Below, one piece after another: positions 1 through 9,000 of a stretch of 64,000 nucleotides of DNA (within the stretch, counting starts at the first letter, position 1; the number at the start of each line of letters is the position of its first letter). Under the pieces are notes generated by a model. The model had not been told where the DNA came from, did not search any database, and worked only from the letters and a program-made list of their open reading frames with translations. Source of the stretch: Pedobacter sp. MC2016-05. Its GTDB lineage: Bacteria; Bacteroidota; Bacteroidia; Sphingobacteriales; Sphingobacteriaceae. The stretch lies in assembly GCF_026239735.1 (NCBI RefSeq), contig NZ_JAPIVT010000013.1, forward strand, positions 62,001 to 126,000, written 5' to 3'. The position numbers and the translations under genes were made by a program.

Positions 1-195
1 GCTTCTGTTTGTCGTGCAACATCACCCGGACTAAATCCGCCTCATATACAGTTTCTGTTCGTAAGCCCCCATATTTGCCGCCGACTTCCTTTAGATTCGC
101 AGTCACCCACGACACCCTTGTCTTAAGCTAACACTTCCTACTGCTAAGCGTGTTCGGGACTCTAACCCTATAGTCGATTGCCATGCCCGGCGCAC
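1..195 (-). mobile_element. Group IIC-like intron, 5' part of the ribozyme (domain I), truncated by window edge
   Basis: Read on the minus strand from 195 downward, the sequence starts GTGCGCC, the typical 5' end of a bacterial group II intron. It then carries blocks such as GGGTTAGAGTCCCGAAC, GTTAGCTTAAGACAAGGGTG, AATCTAAAGGAAG and TATGAGGC, which match in order what I remember of domain I of the Oceanobacillus iheyensis group IIC intron. No protein reads through it. The intron continues beyond base 1, so its reverse transcriptase/maturase, if present, is outside the window. The 5' boundary lies 9 bases past a strong terminator hairpin, which is the known insertion preference of class IIC introns. 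The assignment rests on remembered sequence and on context. Confidence 0.8.
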
Positions 196-204
196 ACGAA
201 AAGA

Positions 205-238
205 AAAAGCCGAATAAATGAGAATTTATCCGGCTTTT
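205..238 (-). terminator. Intrinsic terminator of rlmF, target of the intron
   Basis: A 15-pair stem (205-219 with 224-238, one A/C mismatch, GAGA loop on the plus strand) is followed on the minus strand by TTTTTCTTTTCG. It lies 69 bases behind the rlmF stop codon and in the same orientation. The intron boundary at 195/196 falls right after the T-rich tail. Confidence 0.85.
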
Positions 239-307
239 GGTTAATTTTTATTTCAACTCGCTGGCAAGAGACCCAAGACTTTCGACTCCAGACTAACGAC
301 TAAAAAC
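239..307. other. Degenerate short-period spacer
   Basis: Between the rlmF stop and its terminator the minus strand reads as a string of AGTC cores at 7-9 base spacing (TTAGTCG, TTAGTCTGG, AGTCGAA, AGTCTTGG). No gene is visible. Other spacers of the window show the same style of degenerate repetition with other cores. Confidence 0.5.
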
Positions 308-1273
308 TTACTTCCATCCTTTCGCCCACTCTGTTTGTGCAGCATCATCTTGAAAAGTCCAAGCCACAAAACGGCTAATTTTTTGTCCCTGGCTCATTTG
401 CACCGTACGCACTTCAAAGGCGTTTGCATTAACCAAAGCACTGTAAATACTTTTTAAGTTTGCACTTTTAGATACCAATGAAGTAAACCATAACACTTGG
501 TTTTTAATTTGTGCGCTTTGAATAATCATTTGCTCCACGAAAGCTCGTTCACCTCCTGGGCACCAAAGCTCAGCCTTGTTTCCACCGAAGTTTAAAACGT
601 GTTTTACTTCTTTTTCGTTGCCACCCAAGTTACGCCATTTCTGGCGGGTTCCTTGCTCTGCCTCTTTTAAAGATGCGTGAAAAGGCGGATTGCAAACCAC
701 AGCATCAAAACGCTCTTTTGCACCCACAATATTTCTAAAAATACCCATTTTAGAAGATTGCTGACGGATTTCTACCGCACCCTGCAACGGTTTATTTGCT
801 TCAATAATTCGTTTGGCAGAATCAACAGAAAGCGGATCAATCTCAGAACCTACGAAATTCCAACCATATTCCTGATGACCAACAATTGGGTAAATACAAT
901 TTGCACCCACGCCAATATCAAGCACATTTATATTTGCCCCCTTTGGATTTTTACCCTTGTTGCTCGACCCTAAAAGATCGGCAACATAGTGAATGTAATC
1001 AGCCCTGCCCGGTATTGGCGGACAAAGGAAATCCTGAGGAATATCCCATTGAGAAATATTATAAAAATATTTTAATAATGCCCTGTTAAGTGCTTTAACG
1101 GCATTTTGATCTGCAAAATCAATAGAATCGTCATTATGCTCGTTTTTAAAAACGAAACGTTTCAATTCTTTTGATGCAGCAGTAAGTTGTTTGAAATTGT
1201 AACGCGAACGGTGTTTGTTGCGTGGATGTAACTCGCTTTTTTCTTTGCGGTTATTTTGTTCTTCTTGAGCCAA
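308..1273 (-). CDS. rlmF: 23S rRNA (adenine(1618)-N6)-methyltransferase RlmF
   Basis: This enzyme methylates N6 of adenine 1618 (E. coli numbering) in 23S rRNA, using S-adenosylmethionine, in the cytoplasm. The 321-residue protein has the basic N-terminal LHPRNKHRSRY block of the family (residues 16-25), the SAM-binding VLDIGVGANCIYP loop (117-129) and the N6-adenine methyltransferase catalytic motif NPPF (195-198). Length matches the family (about 300-330). It is monocistronic by appearance: a terminator follows at 205-238 and a TAnnTTTG promoter precedes at 1318-1325. The 35-base leader carries a perfect hairpin (1291-1311). Confidence 0.93.
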   Translation of the reverse strand: MAQEEQNNRKEKSELHPRNKHRSRYNFKQLTAASKELKRFVFKNEHNDDSIDFADQNAVKALNRALLKYFYNISQWDIPQDFLCPPIPGRADYIHYVADLLGSSNKGKNPKGANINVLDIGVGANCIYPIVGHQEYGWNFVGSEIDPLSVDSAKRIIEANKPLQGAVEIRQQSSKMGIFRNIVGAKERFDAVVCNPPFHASLKEAEQGTRQKWRNLGGNEKEVKHVLNFGGNKAELWCPGGERAFVEQMIIQSAQIKNQVLWFTSLVSKSANLKSIYSALVNANAFEVRTVQMSQGQKISRFVAWTFQDDAAQTEWAKGWK

Positions 1274-1290
1274 TGTGATCTGGTTTAACT

Positions 1291-1325
1291 AAACATGCTG
1301 TGTGCATGTTTCTGGCACAAAGGTA
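1291..1325 (-). promoter_or_regulatory. rlmF promoter (-7 element) and leader hairpin
   Basis: On the minus strand TACCTTTG (1325-1318) matches the Bacteroidota -7 element TAnnTTTG; no clear TTG -33 box is visible. Transcription should start near 1311. Precisely there begins a perfect 8-pair hairpin, AAACATGC / GCATGTTT (1311-1304 with 1298-1291, 5-base loop), so the mRNA would start with a stem-loop. Promoter match seen; start point inferred. Confidence 0.5.
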
Positions 1326-1513
1326 AGTTAAATAGTTGGTTTATGTATTGTGAGTTGCCTGTTACATGTTACCTGTCATAGTTCCAATAAAAAGTAAAAG
1401 AAGCTATCGCTCACTTTGGTGTTAGCATCTCGAGAAGTCTAATGAATACACCTCTGAAAGATTGGGGTGCTAGAATCCAGCCTGGCAACAGATAACTGGT
1501 AACCCGCAACACT

Positions 1514-2782
1514 TTAACTTTCCTCATTTTTCTCAATCGCTGCTGGCTGGATTGCTCTTAAATACTTCGCCTGATCAAACTGATTTTCGCTTTTGGCAAT
1601 TACGATTGTCGCCACCCCGTTTCCAATAACGTTGGTAATGGCTCGTGCTTCGCTCATAAAACGATCTACACCAATCAAAATAGAAATATGCTCGATGGGC
1701 ATTATTTTTAAAGCCGTAAGCGTAGAAACCAACACGATAAAACCACTTCCTGTAACGCCCGCAGCACCCTTTGAGGTAACCATCAACACACCCAAAACAG
1801 TAATCTGCTGACCCAGAGATAAGTCAACATGAAAAACCTGACAAAGAAAAATAACCGCCATGGCCAGGTAAATTGCAGTACCATCCAAATTAAAAGAATA
1901 TCCTGTTGGGATAACTAAACCCACCACAGATTTATCGCAACCAATGGCTTCCATTTTTTGCATCATACTAGGCAAAGCTGATTCAGAAGAAGAGGTACCC
2001 AAAACAATTAAAATCTCCTGCCGGATAAATTTAAGATAAGCCCATAAGCTGAACTTATAATACCTACAGATGCCATTGAGCACCACAAAAATGAATAAAA
2101 TGCAAGTTAGATAAACCGAACCCATTAGTTTAGCCATCCCGAAAATACTTTGCAAACCATGTGTGCCGATGCTAAAAGCCATACCGCCGAAAGCACCGAT
2201 TGGTGCCAAACGCATAATCACTTTCATGATTTTAAATAGCACTTTTGAAATTTTATCGAAGGCATTTAACACAGAAGTACCCTCCCCTCCTAGTTTGTTT
2301 AAACCATATCCGAATAGGATGGCAAAAAGCAAAATTTGTAGAATATTTCCTTCAGCAAAGGCAGCAATCACATTATGGGGAATGATATGCAAGAAAAACT
2401 CAGCCCAATTCATATCTTTTGCCTGCTCGGCATAACCCGAAATTTTCGATGCGTCGCCTGCTTTCGCAATTACACCTGCTCCGGGTTTAAGCACATTTGC
2501 AACCAGCAAACCGACTGCGATGGCCACGGTACTCACAATTTCAAAATATAACAGTGCCTTTCCTCCCACTCGGCCAACTTTTTTCATATCACCCATGTGG
2601 GCAATCCCCAAAACAATGGTAAAGAAAATAATAGGTGCAATGAGCATGCTAATCAGGTTAATAAAACCCTGGCTAATTAATTTGGCTGTCGATGCGAACT
2701 CAGGAAAGTAGGTCCCAACAAAGATCCCGATGATAATTGCGATGATAACCTGAAAAGTTAAATTGGAAAGAATAGATTTCAT
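1514..2782 (-). CDS. dctA: Dicarboxylate/amino acid:cation symporter (DctA type, DAACS family)
   Basis: An inner-membrane symporter that takes up C4-dicarboxylates (succinate, fumarate, malate) and often aspartate with protons or sodium. The 422-residue protein is hydrophobic throughout. It carries the re-entrant loop motif SSSES (264-268) with the DctA-like continuation ALPSMMQKME, and the TM7 motif GYSFNLDGTAIYL (about 294-306), which is the DctA form rather than the NMDGT of GltP-type glutamate carriers. The nearby isoaspartyl peptidase would release aspartate, a possible substrate, but that link is only inference. Gene symbol by motif resemblance; a broader glutamate/aspartate carrier remains possible. 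Confidence 0.8.
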   Translation of the reverse strand: MKSILSNLTFQVIIAIIIGIFVGTYFPEFASTAKLISQGFINLISMLIAPIIFFTIVLGIAHMGDMKKVGRVGGKALLYFEIVSTVAIAVGLLVANVLKPGAGVIAKAGDASKISGYAEQAKDMNWAEFFLHIIPHNVIAAFAEGNILQILLFAILFGYGLNKLGGEGTSVLNAFDKISKVLFKIMKVIMRLAPIGAFGGMAFSIGTHGLQSIFGMAKLMGSVYLTCILFIFVVLNGICRYYKFSLWAYLKFIRQEILIVLGTSSSESALPSMMQKMEAIGCDKSVVGLVIPTGYSFNLDGTAIYLAMAVIFLCQVFHVDLSLGQQITVLGVLMVTSKGAAGVTGSGFIVLVSTLTALKIMPIEHISILIGVDRFMSEARAITNVIGNGVATIVIAKSENQFDQAKYLRAIQPAAIEKNEES

Positions 2783-2963
2783 TTTGGTTTTTTAAAAACG
2801 AAATATAGCTTATATTTTTATCTTACCTTGAAAATAGCTAAAACAACAGGAGATAAAATGTTTGTTTATCAAAATCATTCAGTTTTCTGCCCATTTTTTA
2901 CTGAAAATATTTTTATTATTCAGTAATTCATATATTTAGCCAACCGAAACCAACGAACTATAC

Positions 2964-3560
2964 ATGTCTGTTTATAATTTATCTGCGGAAAAAATATTGC
3001 TGCAAAAAATTGCTGGTGGCGATGAAATTGCTTTTAAGCATGTTTTTGAGCTTTATAAAAATAGGGTTTACAGTTTCGTGGTTAGATTTGTACATTCTAA
3101 AGCTGATGCGGAAGAAATTGTTCAGGACACTTTTTTTACCATCTGGCAGAAAAGAGATACGCTACCGAATATTGAGCATCCCCGAAACTACATTTACACA
3201 ATTGTTCGTAACAAAACCTATAATTATTTAAACCAGGCTGCTAAAAATCAGAAAATACTGGCCCAGCTATGGGCAAATATGCAGGTAGAAAGCAATGGTA
3301 TTGAAGAACAAACTGACTTTAAGGATAGTGAAATGCTAATCAACAGGGGGCTGGCAAATTTATCAGAGCAGAAACAGCAGATTTTTAAAATGAGCCGCTT
3401 TGATGGTTTGAGCCACGAGGAAATTGCCCTTCAGGTTGGCTTATCAAAAAGCAGGGTGAAGAACGTTATAGTTGATGTGCTAAAATACCTTCGCCACTAC
3501 CTTTCGATTAATACACTTAAAATAAGTATAACTGCATATTTTGTTTGGTTGCTTTCTTAA
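2964..3560 (+). CDS. ECF sigma factor, FecI-like (locus 1)
   Basis: A sigma-70-family extracytoplasmic function sigma factor of the Bacteroides FecI type, 198 residues. Region 2 is seen at about residues 20-75 (ELYKNRVYSFVVRF, then DAEEIVQDTFFTIWQ), and the region 4 helix-turn-helix at about 150-180 (LSHEEIALQVGLSKSRVKN). The expected partner is the FecR protein at 4701, and the target the susCD genes from 6024. Unusually, its anti-sigma gene does not follow directly: a hydrolase gene on the opposite strand ends 1 base after this stop codon. Start ATG is the first in frame and fits the region 2 position. Confidence 0.9.
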   Translation: MSVYNLSAEKILLQKIAGGDEIAFKHVFELYKNRVYSFVVRFVHSKADAEEIVQDTFFTIWQKRDTLPNIEHPRNYIYTIVRNKTYNYLNQAAKNQKILAQLWANMQVESNGIEEQTDFKDSEMLINRGLANLSEQKQQIFKMSRFDGLSHEEIALQVGLSKSRVKNVIVDVLKYLRHYLSINTLKISITAYFVWLLS

Positions 3561-3561
3561 T

Positions 3562-4563
3562 CTACTTAAAATATTTAGCCATAAACTGATTAATGGCCTT
3601 GGTTATTGATTTCACATACTCGGGCCTTTTTTTATCATCCATCCTTACATCCGAATTAAACTCCAGCTGGATTGCAGAAATGTTTCCAGAAAATTTAGAG
3701 CCATGCCTTGCCGTGTTGTAACCGCCGTTAAAGTACCTGCCATCCGGAAAAAATTCTTCATCAACCGGGTTTGGAACCGATTTGCCAGGAGTAGCCAAGA
3801 TATCTTTCTCGCTTAACAAGGTACCCATAGCATAATCACCTTTTATTAGCTCAGTCATTGTGGCCTTGCCACTTTTGACCATAGCTTTTACGCTTGATTT
3901 ATCGGCATATTGCTCCAAATCGTTGGATTTGAAATCTTTGCCTTTTAAAAGCAAACCAATTTCTGTGCGTTGCGGGCGGTGTGCATTTCCATGAATATCA
4001 AACAGCAAGCCCTCATTATTTTTAAGCACCTGCGCTTTCGCATCATCAATGAAAGCATGAAATGCTTTCCAGGCAGCTTCGGCATTTACATCGCCCTGCG
4101 CAGCTAAAGACATTGCCCGGTTCGCATCCAGCTTACTTCTGTGTAAATGGTTTAAAATGATGTGTGGCCTTAATCCTGTTGTTCTTTTTATTTCCTCGGC
4201 TAGTGCCTGGGTAAGCTCAAGGGTTTTAGAATCCGATACTGCAGAGAAACTTTCGGTGTCGCCATAGCCATTATCTTCGGCTTTAACTACGTATTCATTC
4301 GTTCTAGTTCTGATGAAATCCGGTTTCAAACTTCCGCCATGTGGCGAAGTTAAAATTAGTTTAGATTTATGATCGCCTGCGATGTATTCTATTGCCAGCG
4401 CATATTCGCCCGATGGCGCAGTTACGTTAAAGGTATAGGTTTTGCCCGGTTGGTAATGCCTGGTAGTATCCTGAAAGCCCGGTGATAAAATTTTGTTGGC
4501 CATTAGGTCTGAAGTACAGATCGTCAAAATGAAAGCAATTAGAATGGTTGTTTTTCTACACAT
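3562..4563 (-). CDS. Secreted N-formylglutamate amidohydrolase-like metallohydrolase
   Basis: The protein belongs by motif to the N-formylglutamate amidohydrolase family, zinc enzymes with a carboxypeptidase-like fold that cleave N-acyl or amide bonds of acidic amino acids. Seen (numbered from the ATG at 4563): signal peptide (about 1-22), SPHGG (likely zinc His) near 72, HRSKLDANR near 140, DIHGNAH near 190, TEIGLLL, and a late IQLEFNSDVR, whose Glu is a candidate general acid. The ATG at 4599 would add 12 residues ahead of the signal peptide, so I prefer 4563 (333 aa). It lies between the sigma and anti-sigma genes of locus 1, on the other strand. Substrate unknown; a role on peptides or gamma-glutamyl material is inference. 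Confidence 0.72.
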   Translation of the reverse strand: MCRKTTILIAFILTICTSDLMANKILSPGFQDTTRHYQPGKTYTFNVTAPSGEYALAIEYIAGDHKSKLILTSPHGGSLKPDFIRTRTNEYVVKAEDNGYGDTESFSAVSDSKTLELTQALAEEIKRTTGLRPHIILNHLHRSKLDANRAMSLAAQGDVNAEAAWKAFHAFIDDAKAQVLKNNEGLLFDIHGNAHRPQRTEIGLLLKGKDFKSNDLEQYADKSSVKAMVKSGKATMTELIKGDYAMGTLLSEKDILATPGKSVPNPVDEEFFPDGRYFNGGYNTARHGSKFSGNISAIQLEFNSDVRMDDKKRPEYVKSITKAINQFMAKYFK

Positions 4564-4609
4564 TTTTTGAAGTTTAAGCTTAAATGATAGACCGGACACA
4601 ACAACTAAA

Positions 4610-4646
4610 GGACCGCTAAAAAAAATATTTTTATTTCCCGCGGTCC
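4610..4646. promoter_or_regulatory. Inverted repeat in the divergent hydrolase-fecR spacer
   Basis: GGACCGC (4610-4616) and GCGGTCC (4640-4646) form a perfect 7-base inverted repeat around an A/T-rich 23-base loop. It lies between two divergently transcribed genes, where both promoters must be, so it could be an operator or a leader structure. Function unknown. Confidence 0.35.
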
Positions 4647-4700
4647 CTTGTATCCACTTAATAGTCTATGTATTAAAGGCGCAATTTTGCCAATCCCGAC

Positions 4701-5882
4701 ATGCCTGAAAACAACGACAGAATTAACGATTTACTGGATCAATATGTAAACAAAACTATAACGGAAGAAGATTTCGCGGAGCTATTTAATTACATCAGCA
4801 AAGAGGAGTACAAACCGCTTTTGGATGATTACATGAAAAAATTGGATAAGGTTACCTCACCAGATGCCGATGTACACCATGTTGATTGGAACTACATGTA
4901 CCAAAACATCGTAGTTGATAAAAAAGAAAGATCGAAAACGGCAATCATCATCTCCCTTGCTAAAAAATTAACAATTGCGGCCTCGCTGGTCATTGTTGGT
5001 TACTTAGGGTATCATATCTACAACAAGCAAAAGGTTCCACAACCTACTGTACAAATCGTAAAAAAAGATTTGCTTCCCGGAGGAGATAAAGCTATTTTAA
5101 AATTGGCTGATGGTTCTGAAATCATCTTAAATGATGCGCAGAAGGGAACACTTACCCGGCAAGGCGCATCAAATATCAACAAAAGCGATGAGGGTTTTAT
5201 TGAGTATGCAGTTAACGATAAAGGAGAGCAGAACGTATATACCAATACCTTATCTACACCCCGCGGCGGCCAGTACCGTTTAATGTTGCCTGATAAAAGC
5301 TTGGTTTGGCTTAATGCCGAATCATCCATCACTTTCCCTACAGCATTTGTGGGCAGCCAAAGAAAAGTTATGGTCACAGGTGAAGTTTATTTTGAAGTAT
5401 CGAAAGATAGAACCAAACCATTTGTTGTAGAAAGCGAACAGGCAAACGTAGCAGTTTTGGGTACACATTTTAATGTAAACCTTTATCCTAACGAAGAAAA
5501 TGCCGCTGTTACCTTATTAGAGGGATCAATAAAATTGAATCATAACAATGTCTCGAAAATTCTGGTTCCTGGCCAGCAAGCTGTTTTTGATGCAAATAGT
5601 TCCCGCATTTTGCTTAGAAATGTTGATGTAGATAATGTGGTAGACTGGAAAAACGGGCTATTTATTTTCGAAGATGCCAGTATAAAAGATGTGATGCGCC
5701 AGGTGGAGCGATGGTATAATGTAGAGGTGAAATACGTTGGTAAAACACCAAGCATTAAGTTTAACGGGGTAGTAAGTCGCAATAACAATGTTTCGAAGTT
5801 ATTAAAACTGCTTCAGGCAGCTGGAAACGTAGAATTTAATATTAACAATAAAACGATAGAAGTGAAACCAATCAGCAAGTAA
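4701..5882 (+). CDS. FecR-type anti-sigma factor (locus 1)
   Basis: An inner-membrane anti-sigma factor that relays a signal from an STN-domain SusC receptor to the cognate ECF sigma factor. The 393-residue protein has a cytoplasmic N-terminus of about 85 residues, a single membrane span (about 90-107), the periplasmic FecR domain with TPRGGQYRLMLPDKSLVWLNA (around 190-210) and a C-terminal DUF4974-like domain (VMRQVERWYNVEV, near 335). The STN-bearing SusC follows 141 bases downstream. Its sigma partner is presumably the gene at 2964, from which it is separated by the inverted hydrolase gene. Confidence 0.92.
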   Translation: MPENNDRINDLLDQYVNKTITEEDFAELFNYISKEEYKPLLDDYMKKLDKVTSPDADVHHVDWNYMYQNIVVDKKERSKTAIIISLAKKLTIAASLVIVGYLGYHIYNKQKVPQPTVQIVKKDLLPGGDKAILKLADGSEIILNDAQKGTLTRQGASNINKSDEGFIEYAVNDKGEQNVYTNTLSTPRGGQYRLMLPDKSLVWLNAESSITFPTAFVGSQRKVMVTGEVYFEVSKDRTKPFVVESEQANVAVLGTHFNVNLYPNEENAAVTLLEGSIKLNHNNVSKILVPGQQAVFDANSSRILLRNVDVDNVVDWKNGLFIFEDASIKDVMRQVERWYNVEVKYVGKTPSIKFNGVVSRNNNVSKLLKLLQAAGNVEFNINNKTIEVKPISK

Positions 5883-5917
5883 CGTATGAAGTAAAGCCAA
5901 AAACCATAATAGCAAAA

Positions 5918-5947
5918 AAATCTTCCCGGTTGCACCCGGAAAGATTT
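5918..5947 (+). promoter_or_regulatory. Hairpin between fecR and susC (locus 1)
   Basis: AAATCTT (5918-5924) pairs with AAGATTT (5941-5947) and CCGG (5926-5929) with CCGG (5936-5939), with one C/A mismatch between the arms. The tail is T-poor (AATTAAAG), so it is a weak terminator or an RNA-stability element rather than a strong stop. It would separate fecR from susC expression. Confidence 0.45.
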
Positions 5948-5972
5948 AATTAAAGCTGCAAGCAGCAGTTTT

Positions 5973-5982
5973 GGGCTATAAA
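5973..5982 (+). promoter_or_regulatory. GGGCTATAAA element upstream of susC, shared with locus 2
   Basis: GGGCTATAAA lies 41 bases before the susC start. The same ten bases occur in the fecR-susC gap of locus 2 (20375-20384, minus strand). It is a candidate ECF-sigma promoter element. Only two instances are seen, so this is a suggestion. Confidence 0.35.
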
Positions 5983-6023
5983 AATTTATCAACTTATCAA
6001 TAAACCCAAACCAAAACAAACTT

Positions 6024-9000
6024 ATGAAAGATTGTCTACAATCTCAAACGGGCAGCCCCATGCCCAAACCAATTACAAAATTAAAAGGAACCTGTTATGC
6101 GTTTAAAGCTTTTTTGGTTATGAAACTAGCGGCAATAATTATTTTTTGCTTATCGCTCCAGGTGAGTGGTAAAACAATGGCCCAGAAAATCACACTTACC
6201 GCAAATAATGCTTCCTTAAAAACTATTTTCAAGGAGATAAGAAAACAAACCGGCTATTATTTCATCTACAGTAATGAAGTAATTGAAGAAGCTAATCTGG
6301 TTAATGTAAAGGCAAAAGATCAGGGTTTGGATGAGCTGTTAAAAAATATTTTTAGCAGGCAGCCACTAAATTACGCCATCGAAGATAAAACCATTATTGT
6401 AAGCGTAAAACCTGTGGCTAAAGTGTTCGGGGTAGATCGGATTATCTCGGGCGTGGTAAGCAGCAGCGATGACAATACTACCTTACCAGGAGTTTCTGTA
6501 CGAGTAAAAAGTAAAGGTAACGGTGTAATTACCAATTCTGACGGAAAGTATACCATTACGCTTAGAACAGGAGAAACCACCTTAGTTTTTTCATACCTGG
6601 GTTATACCTCGAAAGAAGTTATAGTTGGCGCCAATAACACGTTAAATGTTCAGTTAACCATCGAGAACAAGCAGCTGGAAGAAGTTGTTGTTCAGGCATA
6701 TGGTACGGTTAGAAAGAGCGCATTGACCAACTCCGTATCAACAATCAATTCGAAAGAACTGGAAAACCGGCCAATTTCGAACCTGGCAACGGCATTAGTT
6801 GGTGCTGCGCCCGGTATTCAAACCACTACGGGAAGCGGTCAGCCTGGCGCTGGCCCGAGCGTACGTATTCGTGGTTTCGGTACCATCAACGGAGGTTCTG
6901 ATCCATTATATGTTGTAGATGGCGCACCTTATGAGGGCGCACTGAATAACTTAAATCCTGATGATATCGAAAGTATTTCTGTTTTAAAAGATGCATCGGC
7001 ATCAGCGCTTTATGGTTCAAGAGGTGCAAATGGTGTGATTCTAATTACTACAAAAAAAGGGAAGGATGTGGCCCCGAAGCTTACTTTGAAAACAACGCAG
7101 GGTTTAAATTCAAGAGGTTTGTCTGATTACGAGAAAGTTGATGCTTTCCAGTATTACCCGCTACTTTGGGAATCAATGCGGAATAGTTTAGTATCCGGTG
7201 GCGCAACACTTGATGCGGCAAACACGCAGGCATCAAATAATATCGTCGGATCGTTAATTTCAAATCCATTTACTGTAGCCGATAACCAGGTAGTGTTAAC
7301 TAATGGAACGATAAATCCGGCGGCTTCTCTAATCTATCCTGAAGACTTAAACTGGGTAAATCAGCTGAGACGCACCGGCATACGCAGCGAATATAATATG
7401 AATTATAGCGGAGCGAGTAACAAAAGCGATTTCTTTGGTTCCCTGGCTTATTTAAAAGATGAGGGTTACTCTGTATTAACGGATTTCAACAGGTATAGCG
7501 GCAGGGTAAATATAAATACCCACGTAAAAAAATGGATTAAAACCGGCATTAACCTTTCGGGTTCAGTTCAAAAAACAAACGTTGGCAATCAAGAGAGCGG
7601 AATCTGGGAAGATCCATTTTATACTGATTTAATTTTTGCACCAATTTATGCTGTACACAAGCATAATGCCGACGGAAGTTACTTACTGGATGCGCTAGGA
7701 AATCAGGTGTATGATGAAGGTTACACCCGCCCTATTGCTCCTGGCAGAAACGTGTTAGCAGAAACAGAATACAATGAGAATTACACCGAGCGTAATTTTA
7801 TCAGCGGGCGTACATTCGCTGAGATTTCTTTCTTAAAGAATTTTAAGCTGACTACCAATTTCAGTCTGGACTTAAACAACTACAAATTTAACGTTTTTGA
7901 TAGCCCTATTATCGGCGACGGTTTGACCTCCAATGGAAAAAGTAACCGCACTAGCTCAACAACCAGAACAATGAATATTAACCAGTTATTAAACTACAAC
8001 CGTTCTTTCGGAAGCCATAATATTGATGTATTGGCTGGCCACGAGGCTTACCAACGCCGTTATGATTATAATTTTGGCAGTGCATCCGGTCAAATTGTTT
8101 CAGGATCAACTGAACTTAAAAACTTTGCTACAATTCTTTCTTTAACTTCTTATCAGGATAACTACCGGATTGAGTCCTATTTCGGAAGGTTCCAATACGA
8201 CTATGATGGAAAATATTTTGTTTCCGGATCTTACCGTACAGATGGATCTTCAAAATTCTCTCCGGTAAACCGCTGGGGAGAATTTTGGTCTGTAGGTGCT
8301 GGATGGCAAATCAATAAAGAAAAATTCTTTAATGTTAGCTGGGTTGATAATTTAAAACTTCGTGGCTCTTATGGCCAGGTAGGGTCTGATGATTTGGGAA
8401 GTTATTACCTGTATCAAACTTTTTATGATACTGGCTTTAAAAATGGTAATGAAGCAGGTATCAAGCAAGCTTTGGCACTTGGAAATGAAGATATCCAATG
8501 GGAATCGACCAATAGTATGGATATTGCCCTGGAGTTTGGCTTTTTGAAAAACCGCATTTCAGGTAGTGTTGAATATTTTAACCGTTATACCGATAACCTT
8601 TTATTTAACGTACAACTTGCCCTCTCTTCGGGGTTAAATACACAAAACCAAAACTTCGGCAGTCTTTACAATCGTGGTGTAGAGATTCAGTTAGATGGTA
8701 CGCCAATCAAGACCAAAAGCTTTAAATGGAATGTTGGCGTTAACTGGACAACCTTTACCAATAAGATTTCCAAGTTACCCTACGATGAGTTTATCGATGG
8801 CACCAAGAAATATATGGTAGGCCAATCTCGCTATGATTATTGGCTGAGAGATTATTATGGCATAGATCCTGATACAGGTTCTGAACTTTTTGTGGCCGGG
8901 CCGGCAGCAACGACTACCAAGACCATGCCCGATGGCACGGTGGTAACCACGAGCGGTACCAATGCCTTGTACCATTATGCAGGTTCATCTATTCCTGATT

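Noticed and set aside
1-195. Degraded transposase or rRNA fragment
   Set aside because: No reading frame, and the block order fits group II intron domain I rather than ribosomal RNA.
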